DNA of 11,431 nucleotides. Source: Roseiflexaceae bacterium (GTDB taxonomy: Bacteria; Chloroflexota; Chloroflexia; Chloroflexales; Roseiflexaceae). The notes under the pieces are model-generated. The model searched no databases. It was not told the origin of the DNA and saw nothing but the letters and a program-made list of their open reading frames with translations. The translations under genes were made by a program, and so were the position numbers. The DNA lies in NCBI GenBank assembly GCA_014381165.1, contig JACMIM010000737.1, positions 1-11,431 on the forward strand, written 5' to 3'. Shown one piece after another: positions 6,825 through 11,431 of the stretch. Each line of letters opens with the position of its first letter. Position 1 is the first letter of the stretch.

Positions 6825-8557
6825 GCGGGCGCGGTATAGCGCGCCTCGATCACGGCTTTAATCGCTGCCCGGCTCTCCTCGGCCCCGATTGATGGCTGTT
6901 CCGCGACACGCGTAGCCTCGGCGGCAAGCTCATCATCCTTGATCGCCTCGCGGAACCAGCGCGTGTAATCGCCCTGGCGCAGATGATACAGCCAGGTGTC
7001 GTCATCCACGCCCTCAGCCAGTTGGATGAACAACAGCAGGTTTTGGGCCCGCAGATTGAGTTTCCCATCTGATCCACGGAAATAGAAACTCTTGTCTTCG
7101 CCCAGGTTGCCCTCCGCATACTTGCGCGAGTGTCGGCGCCGCTCACCGCTCGGCGGAGCGATCCGTAGCCGGAACGGTGTCGTACCGGGTTCTATCCCCG
7201 AATCCTGCGCGCGCGACCAGACGAGCGCCTCGCCGGGTTCTAGTTTCATGGGCGCGAGATTTGGATATGCTTCACCCAGCGCCTCGCCGAAGGCCTGGAT
7301 CGCTTTCTCCGGCGACTCGCCAACGGTGATAATCGTCTCGATCAGCGACAGCACGGCCGGTGTGACATGATCGGGATGCACCGTAATCAGCATCAGGCCG
7401 CTCAGCTCCTGCGGCAAGGTATTCCGCGATGGACGCCAGGAGGTCGGCAGCAAGTGATGCGCTTCGTCGATCACCAGCCAGTGTGGTCGGCCGGTGCGAG
7501 CGCGCAGCTCCTGGATACGCGGCAGCAGCTGCTCGAAGAAGATCGGCCGGTGCTCCAGCGCAACGCCCAGGAGGTTGACAATCACGTTTTGGCGTGACGT
7601 CCCGAGCAGCTCGAGCACCGTGTCGGCGCTCGGGTCGCGATTGGGGTCGCCCAGGGTCACCGCGCCTTCGAATGACTCGTAGTCGCCTTCCGGGTCGATG
7701 ATGCAGAACTGATAGCCTTGCGCGGCCAGGCGCTCCAGCACGGCAGTTGCCAGCGTCGATTTACCGGCACCCGACGATCCGGTAAGCAACACATTCGTAC
7801 CATACGGCGCGAGCCGTACCTGCGCGCCTTGCTGTTCCCCACGCGTGCCAAGCAGCAGTTGGTGGCGTGCCAGGCGCGGCTCCAACGCTTGCAAGTCATC
7901 AGCGATGATCATGTCGATCAGCTCGGCTACGCCGGCACCATGGTCGCCGCGCGTAATATAGTCGGCGTGCTGCTTGACCATCGGCAGGGCGTTGGCGACC
8001 GCTACGGAGCATTCGCACAGGCTCATGAAGGAGTGATCGTTCTCGGCATCGCCGATGCCGACGACGTTGTGCGCCGAGAGGCCCAATTGATCCAACGCGG
8101 TGTCCAGGCCGGCGGCCTTGTTGATGCTCGGCGGCAGCACCATCACCGCGCCCTTGTTGAAGATCACCTGATGTTCCAAACCCAGGTCACGGATCGTCTT
8201 GAGCACGGTCGTCTCGTGCGGGTGCCAGGTGGCGATGATCACACGACCGACAGAAAGCGGAGTGATTTCCTGGGCGCGAAGCGCCGCGACCAACGCCTCA
8301 GGCGGTGCTTCGCCCAGCGGCTGCTCTTCGCGCGTGGCAGGGTTGTAGATCAGCGCACCGTTTTCGGCCACCACGCGGTCGAACAGATCAATCCGCAGGA
8401 ATGCGCGCGCCAGATCGGCCAACTCACGGCCGGTGACCAGGATCAGCTTGCGGCCGGTCGCGCGCAGCCGCTCCAGCGCCGCGATTGTCTCGTCGCTCAC
8501 CACGCCATCGTGAGCCAGTGTGCCATCATAATCGGTCGCGAGTGCGAAATAATGCAT
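6821..8557 (-). CDS. Fusion protein: HAD-IIB phosphatase + P-loop ATPase + conserved C-terminal module
   Basis: A 578-residue two-enzyme fusion. Residues 1-220 are a HAD-IIB (Cof-type) phosphatase with all four motifs: nucleophile DYDGT (D9, D11), LVTGR (T42), the lysine region (K135/K147) and GDAEND (169-174). Residues about 235-470 form an ATPase with Walker A GSSGAGKST (260-268), DPEGDYESF (288-296) and Walker B LVIDEAHH (361-368). These resemble HerA/VirB4-like P-loop proteins more than kinases. Residues about 485-545 hold a module containing FYFRG, KLNLRAQN and DDDTWLYHLRQGDYTRWF, which I remember as recurrent in such fusions but cannot assign a role. A sugar-phosphate or phosphoglycolate substrate is conceivable for the HAD part but unproven. 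AGGAG (8562-8566) precedes the ATG by four bases. It heads the intact part of the operon, and its stop overlaps the next small frame. Confidence 0.88.
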   Translation of the reverse strand: MHYFALATDYDGTLAHDGVVSDETIAALERLRATGRKLILVTGRELADLARAFLRIDLFDRVVAENGALIYNPATREEQPLGEAPPEALVAALRAQEITPLSVGRVIIATWHPHETTVLKTIRDLGLEHQVIFNKGAVMVLPPSINKAAGLDTALDQLGLSAHNVVGIGDAENDHSFMSLCECSVAVANALPMVKQHADYITRGDHGAGVAELIDMIIADDLQALEPRLARHQLLLGTRGEQQGAQVRLAPYGTNVLLTGSSGAGKSTLATAVLERLAAQGYQFCIIDPEGDYESFEGAVTLGDPNRDPSADTVLELLGTSRQNVIVNLLGVALEHRPIFFEQLLPRIQELRARTGRPHWLVIDEAHHLLPTSWRPSRNTLPQELSGLMLITVHPDHVTPAVLSLIETIITVGESPEKAIQAFGEALGEAYPNLAPMKLEPGEALVWSRAQDSGIEPGTTPFRLRIAPPSGERRRHSRKYAEGNLGEDKSFYFRGSDGKLNLRAQNLLLFIQLAEGVDDDTWLYHLRQGDYTRWFREAIKDDELAAEATRVAEQPSIGAEESRAAIKAVIEARYTAPA

Positions 8558-8580
8558 AGTACTCCTAATGTGCTTTACTC

Positions 8581-8751
8581 TCAGCTCAAAAGATCTCCAG
8601 GACGAGAATCATGGTAGTGGATCATCTTCCACATTTCATCCTTGCGGTGCAGGAGCAAGTGGCTCGTCCACTTGCCGTGTGGGGCAGCCCGTTGATTTCG
8701 CCCTCGAAATCGAGCCAAGATTACGATTGGCGACACGCGAGATACCGCACC
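8581..8751 (-). pseudogene. C-terminal remnant of an NTF2/SnoaL-like protein
   Basis: The minus strand holds a 56-codon open stretch (8584-8751) ending in TGA at 8581-8583, 23 bases before the HAD/ATPase start. Its last part reads GKWTSHLLLHRK, then WKMIHYHDSRP. This matches the typical final two strands of NTF2/SnoaL-like domains, where a G-[RK]-x-T strand is followed by W-x-[ILM]-[IV]-H-x-H-x-S. Upstream the frame is closed by a stop at 8752-8754 and there is no plausible start. A 37-codon frame in another phase (8737-8850 region) may hold more of the decayed gene. I infer an inactivated gene that once preceded the HAD/ATPase gene in the same operon. Motif recognition is by eye only. Confidence 0.4.
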
Positions 8752-9175
8752 TTAGGCTTTGGCCAGCGCGATTCAGCGTTGGCCTCATCAATCGGTCGAA
8801 GCGTCGTCCGGTCGCGCTCAGTTGCTTGCCGCATTGCCGCTTGCTCCCTTCAATGAAATGGGTCGCCTCAACTCAGGCGATAGCAGCAGTGATGCCATCA
8901 ATCGGCGTACACATCGTGTATGCATTCGCTCTTCTCTGCGCCGGCCCGAGACGCTGTGCATGTGATACTTGCCGAGGCCCATACGCCACACAGATACTCG
9001 TCACGTAGAAGAATCTCAGCTTGATTTAGATACTTGTCTATACGCCCTCCATTCTCACCGATGTTTGGCACACACCTTGCAGTATATATGTGCTCGAGCT
9101 AAAGATGCCAATGCGGAGAAAGTGTAGCCATCGCACGAACAGGACATACCCAGCGCGAGACGACATGGAGTTTGT
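8752..9175. other. Non-coding leader between divergent genes
   Basis: I see no convincing intact gene here. The minus strand has short open frames (for example 54 codons at 8818-8982) without recognisable content. They may be decayed sequence from the NTF2-like relic. The part next to the NUDIX gene (about 9005-9095) is AT-richer and is the likely promoter region for that gene. It contains an imperfect 14-bp dyad, TAGATACTTGTCTA (9027-9040), and a perfect GCTCGAGC palindrome (9092-9099). No pair of -35/-10 boxes with good spacing stood out. Confidence 0.4.
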
Positions 9176-9721
9176 ATGAAAAAAGAATCAACGCCTTGCT
9201 ACGCCACCGGCGGCGTGATCTATCGGCGCAACACTCACGGCGCGATTGAGGTACTGCTGATCAAGAAAGAGCATGGTGGATGGAGCCTTCCCAAGGGTCA
9301 TATCAAAGCCGGCGAAAATGATCTTGAGGCATTGCGGCGTGAGGTTGCTGAAGAGACGGCGCTCAACGGCACGATCGAGGTATTCCTTCACGAGGTCACA
9401 TACCCAGTGGTCAAGCGCCGGCAGACGCGCCAGAAGAACGTGCGGTACTACCTTATCCATAGTGCGCATGGCACGCCACGTCCTGGCAAACAGGAGCGCA
9501 TTCGCAAGGTACGCTGGTTCTGCTTGGTGGCTGCGATCAAACGGGCGCACAATGAGCGCGTTCGCACTGTGCTGGAACATGCTCGTGCTTCCCTTAACAA
9601 CAACTACTGCAGCCTGGATCCCTGGTCGGCCAATGCGCCGGCAGCGATATCGACAGCGACAGATCCATCACAACCACATGTGCGGCCCACACCGCGCTGT
9701 AGGCGCAGAGTACCCGCGTGA
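9176..9721 (+). CDS. NUDIX hydrolase with an atypical C-terminal tail
   Basis: NUDIX enzymes hydrolyse nucleoside diphosphates linked to another moiety. The 181-residue product opens with a family-typical strand (A10-Y16, GGVIYR), then WSLPKGH and the NUDIX box at 41-63: G41, E47, R55-E56 and E59-E60 are all present, so metal binding should be intact. The consensus glycine near the box end is alanine (A62). Residues 64-140 complete a normal NUDIX fold, with RKVRWF and an ERVRTVLEHA helix. The last 40 residues (about 142-181) are rich in Pro, Ser, Ala and Arg and look unlike the family, so they may be read-through after a frameshift or a lineage-specific tail. GGAG (9167-9170) lies five bases before the ATG. 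Diadenosine polyphosphates or damaged nucleotides are common substrates of relatives, but the substrate here is unknown. It converges with the next gene, only 38 bp apart. Confidence 0.88.
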   Translation: MKKESTPCYATGGVIYRRNTHGAIEVLLIKKEHGGWSLPKGHIKAGENDLEALRREVAEETALNGTIEVFLHEVTYPVVKRRQTRQKNVRYYLIHSAHGTPRPGKQERIRKVRWFCLVAAIKRAHNERVRTVLEHARASLNNNYCSLDPWSANAPAAISTATDPSQPHVRPTPRCRRRVPA

Positions 9722-9759
9722 TCGACGTGCTGCGGCTACGTTGAGACCGAACCGAAGCC

Positions 9760-11091
9760 TCATTCGTGGTTATAAATGGCTGTGAACACGTGGGTTGCGA
9801 GGATGTTCGGGTCGGTCGCACCCTGGTTCATACCCAGCGCGATTGTGATACCGCTCTCGGGCTCGTGCCAGAGTGCCGAGCGGAACCCGCCGAAACCACC
9901 GGTATGCCCCAGTACTGTACGCGCCGCCTTATGCACCTGGCCTGGCGCGCCGGCACTCGGTTCAAGCTGGTTGCGCATCACGCCCAGGCCGTACTCGAGC
10001 ATTGGCATGTTGTACTGGCCCTTGCCATTCTTGAACGCAAACATCTGCTCCATCGTCTCGGGCTTCAGCAGCTTGCCACCGAACAGCGCCACGCCAAAGC
10101 GCCGTACATCGTCGGTCGTCGAGACCAGATTCGCCGTCGCAAAAGCAAATGAGAGCGAGATATTGGTCTGATCGACCAGCTGCCGGTATCCGCGCGCTGC
10201 AGCGCCCTGCACCGTGTCGTCGGGCGGGAAAAAGGTGTGCTCAAGCCCGAGCGGAACGAAGATACGCTGGCGCATCTCGTGTGCGAGCGTGTTGCCGGTC
10301 ACCTGCTCTACAATCATGCCTAGGATCACGTAGTTCGTGCTGGAATAATCCCATGCACCCTTTGCACCTGGCTGAAATGCCGAGGGACGTACGGCGGCGT
10401 AGGCGACAAGCTCAGCTGGCGGCCAGACATAGGTTGGTGCTTGAAAGAGCTCAGAGAGAAAGTGTTTGTCTTCTAGGTAGTCATAGAGGCCGGTCGTGTG
10501 CTGGAGCAGGTTGCGCACGGTTATACGGTCGGTGTTTGGCACAATCTGCGGATACCAGGTCGAGAGTGGTGTATCGAGGCTGAGCCGCCCCTCTTCGAGC
10601 AGCTGAAGCACAACGACGGCAGTAAATACCTTGCTGATGCTGGCGATGCGCACCTCGGTCGCCGGCTCCATCGGTTGCGTCCGCTGCATGTCTGCAAAGC
10701 CGCTCGCGCCGTGCCATGGCTCGTGGCCGGGAATATCAACCGACAGAACCGCACCGGGGATCGTGCCGTCGGCCACCAGAAGATCGAGCGTGCGCTGGAG
10801 ATCTTCGGCGAGCAGTGGATCGATCTGGGACAGCTGTGGCGTTGCGGTCGTAGCCTCTAAGGTCGGCGCTGGCGCTGGAGTTGGAGATGGCGCGGTCGTC
10901 GACGATCGCGCTGCGGTTGCCATTGGTAGCGCCGTGGCTGGGATAAGGGTCGCTGGCAACGCTGCGAGGGCGCTAGTTGCCTGAGTCGATGCCGGTATCG
11001 CGCTTGGTGCGCCGCAGCCTGTTATAGTCATTGCAAGTGCACCCAGCGCCAACGCATATGACCATCGCCGATCCAGAAAGAAACCCTGCAC
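9760..11091 (-). CDS. Serine beta-lactamase-like hydrolase, lipoprotein
   Basis: A 443-residue member of the class C beta-lactamase / DD-peptidase / esterase superfamily, predicted to be anchored outside the cytoplasmic membrane. The N-terminus has a basic start, a hydrophobic stretch (11-22) and a lipobox ITGC with C26 as the lipidation site. A linker of about 60 residues (28-88) rich in Ala, Pro, Thr and Ser leads to the catalytic domain (about 90-443). The catalytic SxxK is S151-K154 (SISK). The second motif is Y249-S-S, where many relatives have Y-S-N. The KTG-equivalent is H396-T-G in GHTGGFGGFRS. I chose the GTG at 11089-11091 because GGGAG (11100-11104) precedes it by eight bases; the in-frame GTG at 11125-11127 has no ribosome site and would put twelve extra residues before the signal peptide. 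Whether it acts on beta-lactams, peptidoglycan peptides or esters cannot be said. Confidence 0.88.
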   Translation of the reverse strand: MQGFFLDRRWSYALALGALAMTITGCGAPSAIPASTQATSALAALPATLIPATALPMATAARSSTTAPSPTPAPAPTLEATTATPQLSQIDPLLAEDLQRTLDLLVADGTIPGAVLSVDIPGHEPWHGASGFADMQRTQPMEPATEVRIASISKVFTAVVVLQLLEEGRLSLDTPLSTWYPQIVPNTDRITVRNLLQHTTGLYDYLEDKHFLSELFQAPTYVWPPAELVAYAAVRPSAFQPGAKGAWDYSSTNYVILGMIVEQVTGNTLAHEMRQRIFVPLGLEHTFFPPDDTVQGAAARGYRQLVDQTNISLSFAFATANLVSTTDDVRRFGVALFGGKLLKPETMEQMFAFKNGKGQYNMPMLEYGLGVMRNQLEPSAGAPGQVHKAARTVLGHTGGFGGFRSALWHEPESGITIALGMNQGATDPNILATHVFTAIYNHE

Positions 11092-11099
11092 TATGAATG

Positions 11100-11104
11100 C
11101 TCCC
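11100..11104 (-). promoter_or_regulatory. Ribosome binding site deciding the lipoprotein start
   Basis: GGGAG on the minus strand lies eight bases before the GTG at 11089-11091. It supports that GTG over the in-frame GTG at 11125-11127, and gives a normal-length lipoprotein signal peptide with the lipobox cysteine at residue 26. Confidence 0.6.
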
Positions 11105-11288
11105 GATGATGTTATGTGGCGAACCACTACTGATAATGGCTGTCACGCGTCCACGCTCGCCCACGCTCGCCGGGCACCGCACGCAACGCGCCGAAGTTTA
11201 CCACATTTGTCGATTGTATGGCGTGCATGCAGGAGAAAAATCTACTTTTGCAACACGTATCAGGAAGCTATCAGCTTACACTGAAGAG

Positions 11289-11318
11289 ATATTAAGAAAG
11301 CAATACAAAACCTGTCTA
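11289..11318 (-). promoter_or_regulatory. Candidate sigma-70-type promoter for the lipoprotein gene
   Basis: On the minus strand, TAGACA (11313-11318; five of six matches to TTGACA) is followed after 18 bases by TAATAT (11289-11294; four of six matches to TATAAT). Transcription would begin near 11282, leaving an untranslated leader of about 190 bases before the GTG at 11091. The match is by eye in AT-rich sequence, where chance hits are common. Confidence 0.3.
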
Positions 11319-11348
11319 CCAACGTATATTCCAACAATACTGTTGGTA
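11317..11348. repeat. Nested inverted repeat just upstream of the candidate promoter
   Basis: CCAACA (11331-11336) and TGTTGG (11341-11346) form a perfect 6-bp inverted repeat around the four bases ATAC. A further TACCAAC at 11317-11323 is also complementary to GTTGGTA at 11342-11348, so the right arm could pair with either left arm. The block sits directly upstream of the candidate -35 box and could be a repressor or activator site. No poly-T run follows on either strand, so a terminator is unlikely. Confidence 0.35.
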
Positions 11349-11431
11349 CGGGATGTGCATGGGGAGTCTCATCTTTGTGCTCTGCGAGGGCAAAAAGGTA
11401 AAACAAGATAACGAAACTGAGAGCTGTATGC

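Larger units (their letters stand above)
11092..11431. other. Leader region upstream of the lipoprotein gene
   Basis: This end of the window shows no convincing gene. A plus-strand open frame of 104 codons (11097-11411) has no recognisable motif or ribosome site. The part from about 11215 to 11431 is visibly AT-richer than the rest of the window, as expected for a regulatory region or an acquired segment. A tandem 10-bp repeat, CCACGCTCGC twice, lies at 11151-11170. Confidence 0.5.

Noticed and set aside
7718..8617. 299-codon plus-strand open frame opposite the HAD/ATPase fusion
   Set aside because: It is antisense to intact HAD and Walker motifs, with no motif or ribosome site of its own.
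8611..8856. 81-codon plus-strand frame in the gap before the NUDIX gene
   Set aside because: It has no ribosome site and no recognisable family. The opposite strand gives a better match (NTF2-like ending).
9720..9765. Bidirectional terminator between the convergent NUDIX and lipoprotein genes
   Set aside because: No stable stem-loop with a flanking T run could be found in the 38-bp gap or its edges.
9145..9842. 14-bp direct repeat CATACCCAGCGCGA at 9145-9158 and 9829-9842
   Set aside because: One copy is inside a coding region, there is no further extension, and a single 14-bp match in a window of this size is compatible with chance. It does not behave like attachment sites.
11097..11411. 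104-codon plus-strand frame at the right end
   Set aside because: It starts within the divergent gene's leader, lacks a ribosome site, and has an unconvincing composition with no motif.

Overview
The window looks like a chromosomal segment of a fairly GC-rich bacterium. My impression of the protein sequences is Chloroflexota or a relative, but no marker gene here proves it. One strand dominates: a run of genes on the minus strand, read from right to left, fills positions 1 to about 8560. A NUDIX gene (plus strand) and a secreted serine hydrolase gene (minus strand) lie convergently to the right of it.

In transcription order the minus-strand run is: a decayed NTF2/SnoaL-like gene end (8581-8751); a fusion of a HAD-IIB phosphatase with a P-loop ATPase (6821-8557); a tiny, perhaps frameshifted, unrecognised gene (6542-6824); a PoxB-like thiamine-diphosphate enzyme (4756-6504); a small membrane-associated protein that appears truncated (4388-4711); a sulfite-oxidase-type molybdoenzyme (3300-4406); phosphoketolase (947-3286); and acetate kinase (from 950, cut by the left edge). 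From 4758 leftward the spacing is tight: a 44-bp gap, a 19-bp overlap, a 13-bp gap and an ATGA stop/start overlap. This strongly suggests one operon with translational coupling.

The metabolic theme is the acetyl-phosphate/acetate node. Phosphoketolase makes acetyl phosphate from xylulose 5-phosphate or fructose 6-phosphate, and acetate kinase turns it into acetate and ATP. The PoxB-like enzyme probably decarboxylates pyruvate oxidatively to acetate or acetyl phosphate. The sulfite oxidase is the outlier in this set and may point to a sulfur link. The HAD/ATPase fusion at the head is the least understood part of the cluster.

To the right, 8558-9175 is mostly gene relic plus an AT-richer leader for the NUDIX gene (9176-9721). 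The serine beta-lactamase-like lipoprotein gene (9760-11091, minus) has a long leader (11092-11431) with a candidate promoter and an inverted repeat. I see no rRNA, tRNA, CRISPR array, transposase or convincing terminator.
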